A DNA stretch of 64,000 nt. Origin: Helichrysum umbraculigerum (Eukaryota; Streptophyta; Magnoliopsida; Asterales; Asteraceae). The translations under genes were made by a program, and so were the position numbers. Below the pieces are notes generated by a model. That model saw only the letters and a program-made list of their open reading frames with translations. It was not told the origin of the DNA and made no database searches. Numbering within the stretch: position 1 is the stretch's first letter; each line of letters begins with the position of its first letter. The stretch lies in the NCBI GenBank assembly GCA_949592205.1, contig CATIUR010000014.1, positions 1,488,001-1,552,000 of the forward strand. Direction: 5' to 3'. This document shows, one piece after another, positions 13,047 through 25,387 of this stretch.

Positions 13047-13305
13047 AGAGATTTTAGGTAGGAAGATGGGAAGATAATGGAAATAACTATGATGCACTTG
13101 ACTTTTTAAGTATCATGATTGCTGACTACTAGCCATCACCTCACCGGCATGCGCCAAATTCCAGTTGCCACCATAGCTGCTAGATTTCGACGGGTGAAAA
13201 ATATATTATTATGGTGCACTTGATTTTTAATCATGATGCACATGACTTTTAACTATGATGCACCTACTCATTCTTTTCCTATCTTCCTAACTAACTTCTC
13301 TTTTT
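13047..13305. mobile_element. Small MITE-like inverted-repeat element
   Basis: The left arm (TTAGGTAGGAAGATGGGAA near 13055, then ATGATGCACTTGACTTTT) is matched in inverse order by the right arm (AAAAGT..GTGCATCAT and GAAGATAGGAA complement, 13205-13300). The arms are about 60-70 bp and diverged. I could not settle a target duplication. Confidence 0.45.
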
Positions 13306-13350
13306 TCTGAAAACACACCCATTTAAGATTTATAAATACATCTTAAAATG

Positions 13351-13895
13351 TAAGAGTAAGGTTCAAATGATTACAGCAAGATTTTGTGAGAATGGAGGAA
13401 TCAATCTCAGTTATTCATTTTCATTAAACCCCACTTTCTCCCATGTTTTAAAAAATTAACTTAAAAGCGGTTCGTCAAAAATTATTGAAATTGCACCATA
13501 AAAATTGGTATTTTTATCTCTTCGATTAGACATCTCACATGATACAGTTTCGACGAACTTTGTTTTTCATTTTTTTAGTGGGTTTTAAAACAACTATTAC
13601 ATGTGATACCAGCGAGTAACAAATGTGAGACTAGCGAGTAACACATATGATACCAGCGAGTAACACATGTGATATCAGCGACTAACACATGTGATAGTAT
13701 ATTGTACAATTTGTAAAACCCATCAAAAAATGAAGAAAAAAAGTTTCGTCGAAAGTATATCATGTGAGATGTCTAATCGAAGAAAAAAAAATGTTGATTT
13801 TTATGGTGCAATTTTTATAATTTTTCAATTAGCCAATCTTGAGATATTTAATTTTTTAAAACTTGGGGAAAATGGGGTTTGATAAAAATGTATTT
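13351..13895. mobile_element. Foldback (long inverted-repeat) element with tandem-repeat core
   Basis: Left arm 13405-13590 and right arm 13720-13890 are inverted copies: both carry the AAACCCCA...GTTTTAAAAAATTAA block, the TTGCACCATAAAAAT block and the TCTCTTCGATTAGACATCTCACATGATA block. The core (13590-13700) is about five copies of a 21-22 bp unit, CACATGTGATACCAGCGAGTAA. A relative with the same left end but a telomere-like core lies at 48535-49066. The right edge may be truncated by the following LTR remnant. No coding capacity. Confidence 0.65.
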
Positions 13896-15727
13896 GGGCA
13901 ATTTACACAAATGGCATTCACAACGATAATTCAAAAGAAAGAGGAGCTTATCTAACCATAAAAGCAAGTTCCATTCTACGCTACCTTCTTGCAACCACAT
14001 CTACCCATTATAGCCATTTGGTTCAAACGAACCAACCACCTACAATATAAAACAACTAAAGGGGTAAACATTAGGCTTAGTAAGCATACGATAAATTAAA
14101 TGAATAATCCTACAACCATAACCTTTATTAACAACAATTCACATATAAATCTTTTTATCCATCAAGCTAGTGCACATTATCTCAATGACACTACTTGACT
14201 ATTCTCATTACATCACTTTCATTTCATCAAGCTAGTGCACATTATCTCAATGGCACTACTTGGCTAATCACTTTACCTCATCAACTTATCAAGGATCCTT
14301 AACAACATAACCATGTCAATTCATAAGAATCAACGTCATTCATCAAGCTAATGTCATGATCATTACTTGGCTAATCATCAAGCTAATATCATGATCATTA
14401 CTTAACTAAATATCAAGATAATGTCAATTAATTATTACATAGCTAATATCAATTAATCATTACTTGAATCAATATTCATCCATTTACTTTACTCATTACA
14501 AAACATATATAACCACGTGCAATATCAAGCACACATTCATCAACCTTTCATGTGCAATGCACATAATCATCCATAATCTTTACAAAGCTCATTCCACATA
14601 ATCTCACGTAATCAACATATATTAACACTTCTTACAACAATCATAGACAAGCATCAAATATGAAATGCAATACTTAACTCCACTTGGTTGTATGAACCCC
14701 TTGCATGGATGCAATCCGGAACATACAACCATTACGCATTTAACCCTCATATCACTCACCTTTGCTTTATAGGCGATTATGCGATCTAACACTTGCTTAG
14801 GGATGCCACATCTTTTGATCACCTATCATATAACATATCAATGTAACAATACTTTTAGACTCATGTGATGATCAAATTCAACTAATCCTCATTATTAACT
14901 CTTTACTCTCATAAGTTAATCTTTAATCAACTAAACATGACTATAGTTGAATATCTTTAACTCAAGTGTTAAATCATTTGAATTATCATTAAAACATCAC
15001 TAGCCATCACCATAACTTCTTTATCTAACAATTAAGGTGGGTAATTAGGATTTTACAAGCTTTCAAGCGAATTCATCAAAACCCTCATGAACATAACTAA
15101 AGATTCATAACCTTTAACTTATACTAGTGCTAATATAATCACTATTAGCTTTACTTTCATCAATTCAACATAATTAACGTCAAACTTCATTTTACAATTC
15201 ACCATGATCACCATGATCACCAAGAACACATATTCAATTTACAACCTTTAGATTAAATTAAGTTAACACACCTTCATTTCGGCTTAATTAACAACAATTA
15301 AGCAAAATCTACCATCAATTTCATCTTAGAAATCATCAATCACTCTAACTCCTCAAAAACCCATTTCTAAGTTAGAAAATTTGAAGAACACATACATACA
15401 TTTGATTAAGAAGAATCAAGAGATATTGAATTGATGTTTCTAATCTCCAATTTAAAGATTTCAAGTTGTTTTCTTCCTCTCCTCTTGCTTCCTTCACGTA
15501 TCTCTCTCTATTTTGTTCTAGGAAGTATTTTAAAATGAAAATGGATATACATGTGTGTATAAGTCGGCTCATGTAGTTTAAATTATACTCCCCGTAATTA
15601 TTATTGTTTGTAACTTAAAGACCATTAACAGTTATTATTATTTTATATCACTTATAATAATAATAATAACTTAAAATAATTATTTTTACCTTTACCACAA
15701 TAATACTTTTAAATTTTGGGGTGTTAC
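13896..15727 (-). repeat. LTR remnant, minus orientation, left end lost
   Basis: The right end (ATTTTGGGGTGTTACA at 15727, preceded by CCCCGTAATTATTATTGTTTGTAACTTAAAG) matches the layout of the LARD LTR right end (CCCCGTATTTATTATTGTCTGGAACTTAAAA). Inside are repeated AGCTAATGTCATGATCATTACTTGG-type phrases (14160-14470). No opposite LTR, PBS or polypurine tract adjoins it and its left end is not recognisable, so it is an old solo or truncated LTR. Confidence 0.55.
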
Positions 15728-16174
15728 AGTTATTTTCTACTAATCGTAGAGAGTTGAGCTTAAAGGTCATGACCTATTTCATAAAACCTTATCCGTCATG
15801 GCCACAAAAGGTGTTTGCGCTTTGAAAATGGTACAACTAGTTTAGAGTTACGATGGTAACTGAATAATCACTTGATCAATAATACATATAGTTTATATTT
15901 TTCCTTCTGAATGCGATGCGTTCTTGGTTTAACTTTGTTCGAAACTGTACCGATTATAAATCCTCTCATATTTGTAACGAAAAATGGTACACGCAAGATG
16001 CCATTATTGAATATATGATTTCTAGTAGATATAAACGATTAGTTACTTGTTACTAAAAAAAGTAAAAAGAAAGAGAAAAATAAGCTTCTACTTATTTAAT
16101 TTATGATCTATGAACTAAGTTAAATTTGGAGATGCCTATATGTGTTTGTCCATATGTGATGCTCCTTTCCACCC
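15728..16174 (+). promoter_or_regulatory. Upstream region of the small peptide gene
   Basis: About 450 bp of non-repetitive DNA between the LTR remnant and the TATA box. No specific cis-element can be assigned by eye. Confidence 0.35.
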
Positions 16175-16182
16175 TATATAAA
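16175..16182 (+). promoter_or_regulatory. TATA box of the small peptide gene
   Basis: TATATAAA lies 75 bp before the ATG at 16257, which leaves room for a 5' leader of about 40-50 nt, a normal plant arrangement. It supports the downstream frame being a real transcription unit. Confidence 0.55.
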
Positions 16183-16256
16183 CAAGTATCTACTCTTATT
16201 ATATTATCCCATTTTGAGATTCAATTCATACCAAAAAGTATCATCAACAAACAATC

Positions 16257-16538
16257 ATGAAGATCCAAATTAGGGTTCTAGCAATCTTGGCTTCTTTACT
16301 TCTTTTTCAACTCCAAATAATCCAATGCTATAATAACAATTCCAAAAGTCTCAAGAGTGGTGCCCTACCTAATGAAGATACCAAGATCATGTATTCAAGA
16401 AAATTGCTAATGAAATCGGTCGATATTGATCCAAGTTCGTTGCAAAAGCCAGCAAGTAACGTTGTTACTCCCGAGCATTACAAGCATAGTTTGAGGAAGA
16501 AACCACGTAGCGATCCGAACCCAACTCAAAATAAGTAA
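16257..16538 (+). CDS. Small secreted peptide precursor, CLE-like C-terminus (93 aa)
   Basis: A single-exon 93-codon frame. Residues 1-24 form a strong signal peptide (a basic start, then ILASLLLFQLQII, cleavage probably near QC-YN). The middle is polar and basic with a YSRKLLMKS stretch. The protein ends KKPRSDPNPTQNK. This tail matches the 12-residue CLE pattern at several key places: S at 5, P-N-P at 7-9 and N at 12, as in the CLE46-type core ending SGPNPTGN. It differs by having PR where CLE peptides have a V-P or H-P and D where most have G. Precursor size, signal peptide and tail position fit the CLE class: secreted ligands cut from the precursor and read by leucine-rich-repeat receptor kinases. 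It could belong to another short-peptide class. The ATG chosen is the first after a TATA box and gives the signal peptide. Confidence 0.6.
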   Translation: MKIQIRVLAILASLLLFQLQIIQCYNNNSKSLKSGALPNEDTKIMYSRKLLMKSVDIDPSSLQKPASNVVTPEHYKHSLRKKPRSDPNPTQNK

Positions 16539-16747
16539 ATTAGATGTTTGTAATAGAGTAAGCGGTATTTTTGTAGAATTGAGATTATATTACTTCTTTT
16601 TGGTACCTTTTTGTGTTTTAAGTTGCATCTACTTGCAATTAGTTGTAGGGAGATGCGTTAGAAACACTCGCGTGTACAGTAATAGGTTCTAGATTTAGCT
16701 TTTTTTGGTTTTTTTTTATATATATGTGACATAATTATATATCTATA
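16539..16747 (+). other. 3' flank of the peptide gene
   Basis: Presumed 3' UTR and terminator region, AT-rich, ending at the Helitron 3' terminus. No canonical AATAAA is evident close to the stop. Confidence 0.4.
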
Positions 16748-16758
16748 CTAGTTCAATG

Positions 16759-16776
16759 ACCCGTGACTACACGGGT
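16759..16776 (-). other. Helitron 3'-terminal hairpin
   Basis: ACCCGTG and CACGGGT form a 7-bp stem with a 4-nt loop, 7 nt inside the terminal CTAG (16748-16751). This spacing is standard for the Helitron termination hairpin. Confidence 0.75.
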
Positions 16777-18752
16777 TTGATGAAAAGTATAGTTATAAAA
16801 TTATTTCACATATTTTAGTATAACTATATAACTATATAATGTATAATATGTTCTATGAACATGTACATATTTTGGTAATGCTTTGATTTTAACATGTACT
16901 CATTGTATTGCACATAGTATTTTCGTTCAACACATTTGTTGTACATAGAAAACTCTTTTAAAAATTTCCAATATTATAACTCTTTCTGTTGCACATGAAA
17001 AAATCTTTGTAACTTTGACCCAATTCCTTAAATTTCCAATATAATCTAAGCTTGATTGACCCAACACTAAAATCCATGTCGCAACCAATCTTGAGATTTA
17101 TGCCATACCATAATTATCATGTCCTCATTTGCTTTGCCAATTCACAACTAATTAAGTTTTCTATATTAACAAATGGTATGACAGTACGTCACCAATTTTA
17201 AGACTATAGAAATAACAATATTATGTATGTACAATACAAAAGTAAAACCACACAAAACTAACATTATGTAGAGTTAGTGCTCCCTATATTATATATGTAC
17301 AATACAAAAGTAAAACCAATTAATAGGCAGACTGCTTTGTCGATGAAATTTAAGTGGTGGTGTCTCCAATTAATAACACAGGAAGTCAAGTTCTAATAAC
17401 TTATAAAAGAAATTAAAACAAAAGTGCATGAATAATTTACAACGGCAACAACTTCAGTCAGTCAAGCGTAACTCTTTTTTCCAATCTCACCAAAAGTTCT
17501 AGAATTTGACGTTTTCATTGTACACCAAGGCCAGATGATCAGCAGGTTATAAATGATCTTATTTAAACCTTGAAACTCAAATCCTGCAAGGAAGGAAAGA
17601 ATGATACAACAAATCAATAATCATGGGTATGTTGAGATGTAATCCATTAAATGTAAACTCGAGTGAAATAATTATCTGTGATTTAATGTGACACCCGTCA
17701 AATTAGGACTAGTAATTAGTGCCTAATTACTTGCTAATACATGTAATTAGTTCTATGTTAGACTAATTAATGTATCAATATATATATTGTTGAATATATA
17801 CAATTATGCGATTTGATTAAGTCGTACGCATCTCAAATCGAATGTAATTCGGTTCAATTAATACGGACGTTGGTGAACCATTTTATTAAATAATATAACA
17901 TTATTTAATAACACTATTATATCCAAAATATTATTTTGATAATATTTCGTACACAATTCGTATCGTACAAACAATGACTACGCGATTTAAAATATTAAAC
18001 GCGCAAACAATCCAAATAAAGTTAAGTTATATTTTATAACTCAAATATTAAGTATTTGATTAAATACTTCAAGTGAAATATCAAAAAATTATTAGTATTT
18101 TAAATCATGTATTTAAACGCGTAAAATAATAATTAAACGTTTAAACGACCGGGAAAACGAACACCGCACGGAGCGCGAATGCACGGGATTAATAATGGGA
18201 GCCAACCACACTTGGGTGGGGCCCAAGTGGGCCGGCCCCCTTTACCCACACCATCACCATCATATTTTTTTTCTGATTTCTCACTCACACTCTCTCTTTC
18301 TTTTCCTCTCTTCTTTCCTCCATCTCCACCTCCATACCACCACCACCTTCATTCACCAAAAAGCACCACCAAACCACCATAAATCATCTAGCTCGTTTGG
18401 AGAAAAAGAACCACCGCGGCAAGAGCTTCATTTCTATCTTTTCAGATTCTCCTCGCGTTAACTTGTAAGATTCCCGACACTTTCGAAAAACTTCTTGATT
18501 TTGATTTATTTTGGTTGTATGTTGTTCTTCTAGCTTTGTAGTGTCCGAATATATGCTTGAAACTTGTTTTCGGAACATTGTCGGAAAGTTGCGGTTTTGA
18601 TCATTTTGTGAAAACGACACCTAAAACGACACTTGACACAAAGTAATAGTTTTTATAAGCTCAATGAACCAAAACAAGGGTTGGGTAAAAGAATCAGACC
18701 TTGTGGTGGTCGTTAAACATGTTTTCGACAAGTCTAGAAATCGACCAGATGC

Positions 18753-19112
18753 TAGTGACGCAACGCCAGATCCAGTATAGCGTCACTTCCTTAAGTGACG
18801 CATTAAGTGTCGCTAAAAGCCCTAATTTTGCATCACTTGCCTAAGTATCGCTAAAAGCCCTCTTTTCCCGTCACTTACTAAGTGCCGCGAATTCCATACC
18901 GTCACTTTGAACCTGACACTTGCTTAAGTGTCGCCCCGAAATCGAATTGTAATCTACCGACACTTATACCGACACTCATACCCGACACTTCCTAAGTGTC
19001 GCCCCTTATGCGTCACTTCTCCAAGTGACGCTACTAATCCAGAATTTACCATTCTATGCGACACTTCTTAAGTGTCGCCTAAACCCTAAGTGTCGCTATA
19101 AGTGACGCTAAA
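18753..19112 (+). repeat. Dyad cluster I of element 1 (GCGACACTT / AAGTGTCGC)
   Basis: Alternating GTGTCGC, GTGACGC and their complements make a row of hairpins; the best, 19058-19078, has a 9-bp stem and 3-nt loop. A second copy lies in the 3' LTR at about 38062-38418. Confidence 0.85.
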
Positions 19113-19519
19113 AACATAAGGTTCACAAACTATTTTTATACTAAGTGTCGAACTTGTATAACCTCAAACTTTTATACGACACGACTTCTAAAACACATTG
19201 GGACATACTTTTAAGTATAACACTTCAAAACCATAATGATAATGTTGAGATTATTATTGCAAACAATCACCAACGGGTCGTACACATTTTCAAAACTCAA
19301 TCAAATCAACCAAATCGTAGTTATTTGGACAAGTTAATCAACCAAATCGTAGTAATTTGGACATTCTAGTTGGACGAACAACTACAAAGGTAGTCTTTAT
19401 AGATACCTACTCATGTTAATAACCATCGCGTGCCGTGGACACCCTCAGGTTATAAGTATTCGGACATCACTACTCGGCTAATCAACTCAAGTTTATTAAC
19501 TTAAACTCTTAAGACTCAG

Positions 19520-20005
19520 GTGAGTCTCATAGCCCCTATTTTACTGTTTTCATCAGGGGTGTGATACATTGCTCGATTTATTTACATGTGAACGCAAGTA
19601 CAATCAAAATCAAATACTACATGAGTTGTTTTCAACTAATCAATTTAAAGTCCTCCACAAACATAGTTTGGTAATACATCTGTAGCGTGAATGTTAGTAT
19701 ATGATATCATATAGGATTGACAATCCTCGTCCGGGTTAGCAAGCACTAACTGGTCAAACGGACGTATTAGCATTTGGGTAGACGAGTGTAGATTAGGCAC
19801 TCGTAGGAGGCACCTCGATCGGAATTCCTTCATTGGACCCGACCCTCAAGTTAAGCTCAGACTATGTGCTCATGGCTGTATAACTTTTATTTTGATTTAT
19901 TGCAACTTAAATTCAATTAAATCTTGCGGTTCATACTATATGTTTTGACATACTAACCTGTGAGCTCACCAGCGTTTCGCTGACCCATTTTAGCATGCAT
20001 CACAG
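19520..20005 (+). other. Predicted leader intron in the element 1 LTR
   Basis: ACTCAG/GTGAGT donor and TTTTAGCATGCATCACAG acceptor, 486 bp apart. It encloses palindromes AGGATTGACAATCCT (19713-19727) and ACGAGTG...CACTCGT (from about 19780). The same pair is in the 3' LTR at 38825-39310. Confidence 0.5.
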
Positions 20006-20301
20006 GTACACAGTAGTAGATTGGATTGCCCTCAGGATTACTGTAGCTCGAGTCAGCATGCAGACATTTGAGATTTTCTTGCATTAATATATTTTGTAAA
20101 AGTATTTATGTATTGGAATCTCTCATTTTCAGAACACGAGCTATGTATAGCTTTAAATATTGTAAACATTTCTTATATCAATATATTTTGTTAAAACGAC
20201 GCATATAGAGTCGTTTACTATATATCTTTGTGTTGTGATTACCGTATTAGTCGCGCCCCGACCCGAACCGCTTCCGCATCGAAATTTGGGGGTGCGACAG
20301 A

Positions 20302-20314
20302 TTGGTATCAGAGC
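20302..20314 (+). other. Primer-binding site of element 1
   Basis: TTGGTATCAGAGC, initiator tRNA-Met type, two bases after the 5' LTR end. Confidence 0.9.
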
Positions 20315-20632
20315 CTAAGGTTATAGTGAACTAGGTTGCATTTAGTGGGCCTAGACTATGACCGTTAGGCAGTATTTCCTTATTAGGCATGACTGGTTCA
20401 GGAATTACAGCATACGACTTTAATTTAACATAGCCTGATCAACTATGTACAATTAAGGAAAGATGATGTGAGGTCTGAAATGGTTATGTTGAACGGGGAT
20501 ACACTAGTTGACTCTGACAACGAGAGAAACCGGGACTATATTTGTTTGTGCTAGACACATTAGGCTATTATATGATATATGTATATATATGTATATGATA
20601 GGCCTCACTCATTAAACGTTCTTGCCACAGAA

Positions 20633-21322
20633 ATGGCAGACTCGTCATCTAGGCAAACTACTCGTACTCCATCATCTCTCTCTCGCCCACGTCGCAGCCA
20701 CTCAGAACCCTTAGTGGCTAGACGCACTGGTAGCTCGCGCTGAGCTAGCCCCTATGCCAATCCTGCCACTACTGGTAACGCATCTACTTTAGCTCGCCAT
20801 CGAGCAGTTGCTCATCAATGGAGCTGGTTACCTGCGGCTATGGCCACCTGGAGGATTGAGGAACACATTGAAATCCTTGACGACGTCGGAGGATGTTCAC
20901 CCATGGATATCTCCCCATACACTCAAGAACCGACACACCACACTGTACCAGTGTTAGTTGCTCGTGTGCACCGTCATGAACGCAGGTTGCACGACATGGA
21001 AATCGAACTTCAAGAAACTCGGGAGAACTGGATGATGACGGCTCAGGGCCACATTGCACAAATCTACTTGGATCAGGAAGATCTATTTGTAACTGTCAAC
21101 CATACTCACGATCAGATGGAAGATACCACTCGAACCATGGAGATCGTTCATAACCAAGTAATCAGTAACCGAAACGAGATCTCCGTGTTACAATCAAGGC
21201 TACAAGAGTGTGAGACACGTCTAAGGGAAACCGAGGACGCCCTCCGAGTGGTTAATAGACTTGCTGAATCTGTGAACCATCTCACCGCACTACTGCTACA
21301 ACTCAAGCTACGTCAGAATTAG
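20633..21322 (+). pseudogene. Extra coiled-coil ORF upstream of gag (ORF0), one in-frame stop
   Basis: The frame from the ATG at 20633 to the stop at 21322 spans 229 codons, with one TGA at 20741-20743 (codon 37). An inner ATG at 20840 gives an uninterrupted 160 codons. The N-terminal 60 residues are Ser/Arg rich; the last 130 are rich in Glu, Arg, Leu and Gln with heptad spacing (for example LQSRLQECETRLRETEDAL), so a long coiled coil is likely. No nucleic-acid-binding or enzymatic motif is seen. The C-terminal 60 residues align with a frame at the same place in element 3 (59997-60183), and the gap to gag is similar in both (298 and 288 bp). It is unlike gag, which follows as a separate frame. 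Function unknown. Confidence 0.65.
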
Positions 21323-21620
21323 CTTAGGCTGAATCTGTACTTTATTATGCTTTCGTAGGAACCATGTAATTCGACCGGATGTAACAATTCCTGGTGCTTT
21401 TGTAAAACATCTAAGTCTGTAACTTTTGGAACTCGTAACTCGAAATTGTCTATCATCTTTTAGATTCGTAATATCAATTGACAATTTCCCCCCGATTATT
21501 CTACATTATTGATTTTTACATTGTGATGTTGTATATTACCGCTTTTATATATATACATATGTTGTAATTATCACTCTGGTACGATTTCTCATATACCCTT
21601 TGTTTCTTTCTTGAAGAATC

Positions 21621-24286
21621 ATGCCGCCAAAGAAAAAGAGTTACAGTGATGCCGAAATCAATGCTATAGTTTCCCGAGCCTTAGCCGATGCTTTGGCTGC
21701 TCGGAACTCCCAACGAACCAGCGATCAAACTGTCGACACCACCCCTGTTGTCAAACCTTGTTCTTACAAGGACTTTCTTAGCTGCAAACCGTTAAACTTC
21801 AAGGGCACGGAAGGTGCCATTGGTCTGATCAGGTGGATCGAAAGGATTGAATAAGTCTTCAGTTTGTGCAACTGCACGGAGGACAACAAAGTCAAATTCA
21901 CCGCCTACACCTTTCAGGAAAGTGCACTAACGTGGTGGAATACTCATGCCAGTTCTGTGGGCATTGATGTAGCCAACCAACTCCCATGGGCGGATTTGAA
22001 GAAAATGCTGAGGGACGAGTATTGTCCCAACGAAGAACTCCACAGGTTGGAGGAAGAGTTCTGGCACCTAACTGTTCAGGGCAATGATATCGTTGGCTAT
22101 ACCACAAAATTCCAGCAACTCGCCCTTCTATGTCCGGGTTTGGTAGACACGGACGAAAAGCGCATCAAGAAGTACATCCGCGGTCTCCCGGAAAATATCC
22201 ACGGGAACGTCGCCTCATCCAAACCAACCACCATCCAAAGTGCTATCCGGCTTGCACATGAACTCATGGCGATGATTGTCAACCGTAAAGCATCCACCGC
22301 ACCTTCCAACAACAAACGCAAACCTACTGAACACCACGACTAACCGAACAAGAAACCCAATGCCATCCAAATGAACACCTTAAACTCTGAGCCCAAACGT
22401 GGCTACACGGGGAGCAAACCATACTGTTCCAAGTGTAACCACCACCATGATGGTCCGTGCAGTACCCCTTGCAACAACTGTAGGAGGTACGGGCATTTGA
22501 CCAAAGACTATCGAGCTCCCAAAACCAACAACAACTCTTCCAGCAACAACAACCACAACACCAATTCCAACAACACCGCCAGGCCATCCAGAGCCTGGTT
22601 TGAGTGTGGAAACACCGGACACTTCAGGAATGAGTGTCTAAAACTGAAGAACAAGGGAAACAACAACAACAACAACAACGCAAGAGGTAGAGCCTTTGTA
22701 CTCAACTCTGGGGACGCCTGCCAATACCCGAATGTGGTCTCGGGTATGTTCCTCCTCAACAACTTATCTGCTTCTGTTCTGTTTGATACTGGTGCCGATA
22801 GAAGCTTTATTTCTGATGAATTTTACCCACTGCTTGACATCACCCCTGTTGCTCTAGATGTTAAGTACACTGTAGAACTAGCGAACGGTAAACTCATAGA
22901 AACCAATAATGTAATACCTAATTGCACTCTAAACCTCGCCAACGAATCCTTCTCAATCGATCTTATGCCTGTTGAAATTAGAAGTTTTGACGTCATCATT
23001 GGTATGGACTGGCTGTCCAAATACCACACTGAAATCATTTGTTATGACAAAGTCGTTCGCATTCCTCTCGCCACCGGTAGAACTTTGATCATACAGGGGG
23101 AGACCGGTGAGACGAGGCTAAACATTATATCTTGTTTGAAAACTCAAAAATTTCTGAGAAAGGGTTATCCGGCAATCCTCGCGCACATCATGGAGAAAAA
23201 GTCGGAGGAGAAGCGACTTGAAGATGTGCCCATCGTTCGAGACTTTCCAAAAGTCTTTCCTGAAGAACTGCCTGGTCTACCACCACCAAGACAGGTTGAG
23301 TTCTCAATCGATCTCGTGCCAGGTGTTGCACCTGTGGCCCGAGCACCATACCGTCTAGCCCCATCCGAACTTCAGGAGTTGTCCACCCAATCACAGGAAC
23401 TCCTGGAAAGAGGATTCATTAGACCGAGTTCTTCACCTTGGGGAGCCCCGGTCCTATTTGTGAAAAAGAAAGATGGTTCATTCAGAATGTGTATCGACTA
23501 CCGAGAGTTGAACAAGTTGACCGACAAAAACCGATATCCACTTCCTCGTATTGATGACCTGTTTGACCAACTTCAAGGGTCGAGTTTTTATTCAAAGATC
23601 GATCTTCGGTCAGGTTATCACCAATTACGTGTTCGCGACACCGATATCTCGAAAACTGCTTTCAGAACCCGTTATGGGCATTACGAATTCCAAGTGATTC
23701 CATTCGGTCTAACCAACGCACCGGCTGTATTCATGGACCTTATGAATCGGGTGTGCAAACCTTATCTCGACAAGTTTGTCATTGTCTTCATCGACGACAT
23801 ACTCTTCTACTCGCGCAATGAACAGGAACACGGGCAACATCTCAAAACCATCCTAGAACTACTTAGACACGAGGAGCTTTACGCTAAATTTTCTAAGTGT
23901 GAGTTCTGGATGCAAACCGTTCAATTCCTTGGTCACGTCATTGATAGTCAAGGAATTCATGTCGATCCGTCAAAAATCGAGGCTATCAATTGCTGGCAAG
24001 CACCAACAACTCCAACCGAAGTACGACAATTCCTGGGACTTGCCGGGTACTATCGGCGATTCATTGAAAACTTCTCGAAAATAGCTCAACCACTCACGAC
24101 ACTGACTCAGAAAGACAAAAAGTTCGATTGGACTGATAAACAAGAGTCAGCATTTCAACTTCTGAAACAAAAACTTTGCAGTGCTCCTATTCTATCATTA
24201 CCCGAACGCACCGATGACTTCGTGGTATACTGCGATGCTTCTCATCAAGGTCTCGGTTGCGTGCTGATGCAACGAGACAAGGTCAT
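21621..24286 (+). pseudogene. Element 1 gag-protease-RT part of the polyprotein, with stops
   Basis: One frame throughout, starting MPPKKKSYSD. It contains a Ty3 gag domain (WWN, EEFW and GYTTKFQ motifs), two CCHC-type knuckles, a protease active site DTGA, RT with FIDD, and the start of RNase H (CDASHQGLGCVLMQ). Stops at 21852-21854 and 22341-22343 break the gag region; the frame is open from 22344 to 24286. One knuckle is altered (the CCHC last Cys is Tyr in LTKDY; the second has FECG...GHFRNEC with W before F). At 24286 element 2 interrupts the frame in RNase H and it continues at 31507. In life this polyprotein would form virus-like particles and make the cDNA. Confidence 0.9.
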
Positions 24287-25160
24287 TGTAACAACTCGCA
24301 AATTTAAACAGGATTAATTAAATTAATCACTTGCATTATTAGGCTAATTCCCTACTTGAGTGAATTCACAACACAATTTAGAGGTAAGTCTAGCATAGCC
24401 CAACTAGATAATACGCGTAGTATTACGTATTCGTAATTAGTTGTAATTACGTACTGAACAATTTGAAAACAGACGCGACAAAAATATGCGACTCTTGGTG
24501 AACAAAATTATTTAATAAAACGAAATTCTTAAATAACGTAGTAACGAATAAATATTTTGTCAAAAATATTTCCAAATAATTTTATAACGCAAAAACGTCA
24601 AAACGTATAATTGAAATCAAACAAAGTTTGAAACTTATAAAAATTATTAATTTAGTTTTGTAAAAAGATTTTAAATAATAATATAATGAAAAACGTAATT
24701 AAAAACACATTAGTTAAAATAAACTAACATCCAACGATTGGGTAAACAAACACGGAACGCAAACACGGAGGCGAGAAAGGGGACAAAACCCCCTCCCCAC
24801 CTCACTTTTCTTTCATTCTCATCTCATCTTTCTCTCTCTTCTCTACTCTTTCTCCTCCTTCTCTCTAAACTCACCCACAAACCACACAAATCACATAAAA
24901 ACTACACTAAAACGACGCCGAATCACATATCCCCTTTGGAATAAAACGACCACGGCATCCCGATCTACACTTCTACCTTTTCGGATTTCAAATCCGACAC
25001 TCGTAAGTTTCCGACAAATCCCGCAAATCTTTAGATTTCAAAGTTATAATTGCTACTTAGTGTTTAGTATACTTAGATTTACATGTTTTAGTGTTTTATA
25101 CAACCGAAAACGTCCGAAATCGACCCAAAACTCGTTATCTTCTCGCTGTTCGTCGAACAG

Positions 25161-25387
25161 GCGACTACGTCGCATTGGGACCGAAAACAGTACTGCGACG
25201 TAGGCCTCTACGTCGCATTACCCTTCCTTACGTCGCACATAGCGACGCAGACCACTACGTCGCATTAAATTGCGAGCGTCGCCTATGCGACGCAACCCAT
25301 GACGTCGCAAAACCTGAATGCGACGTAGACCCGTACGTCGCACCCTACGTCGCATAACCACCCAGCGTCGCACCTTACGTCGCTAAA
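25161..25387 (+). repeat. Dyad cluster I of element 2 (TGCGACGTAG / CTACGTCGCA)
   Basis: TACGTCGCA and its complement alternate about a dozen times. The hairpin at 25194-25217 has a 10-bp stem and 4-nt loop. The sequence differs from the element 1 cluster but the place in the LTR is similar. Copy in the 3' LTR at 29732-29958. Confidence 0.85.

Larger units (their letters stand above)
17687..20299 (+). repeat. 5' LTR of element 1
   Basis: 2613 bp. After an AT-rich 5' part comes a CT-rich stretch (18270-18360) likely near the transcription start, then a dyad cluster (18753-19112), a splice donor (19520), palindromes (19701-19830) and an acceptor (20005). Confidence 0.9.

Noticed and set aside
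18179..18461. His/Pro/Ser-rich short frames, repeated at 37487-37769
   Set aside because: They come from the CT-rich leader region of the element 1 LTR.
24738..24944. 68-codon frame duplicated at 29309-29515
   Set aside because: CT-rich LTR leader; no recognisable protein.
25091..25357. 88-codon frame with repeated YVA motifs, duplicated at 29662-29928
   Set aside because: It lies wholly in the dyad cluster of the LTR; the repeat pattern, not selection on a protein, explains it.
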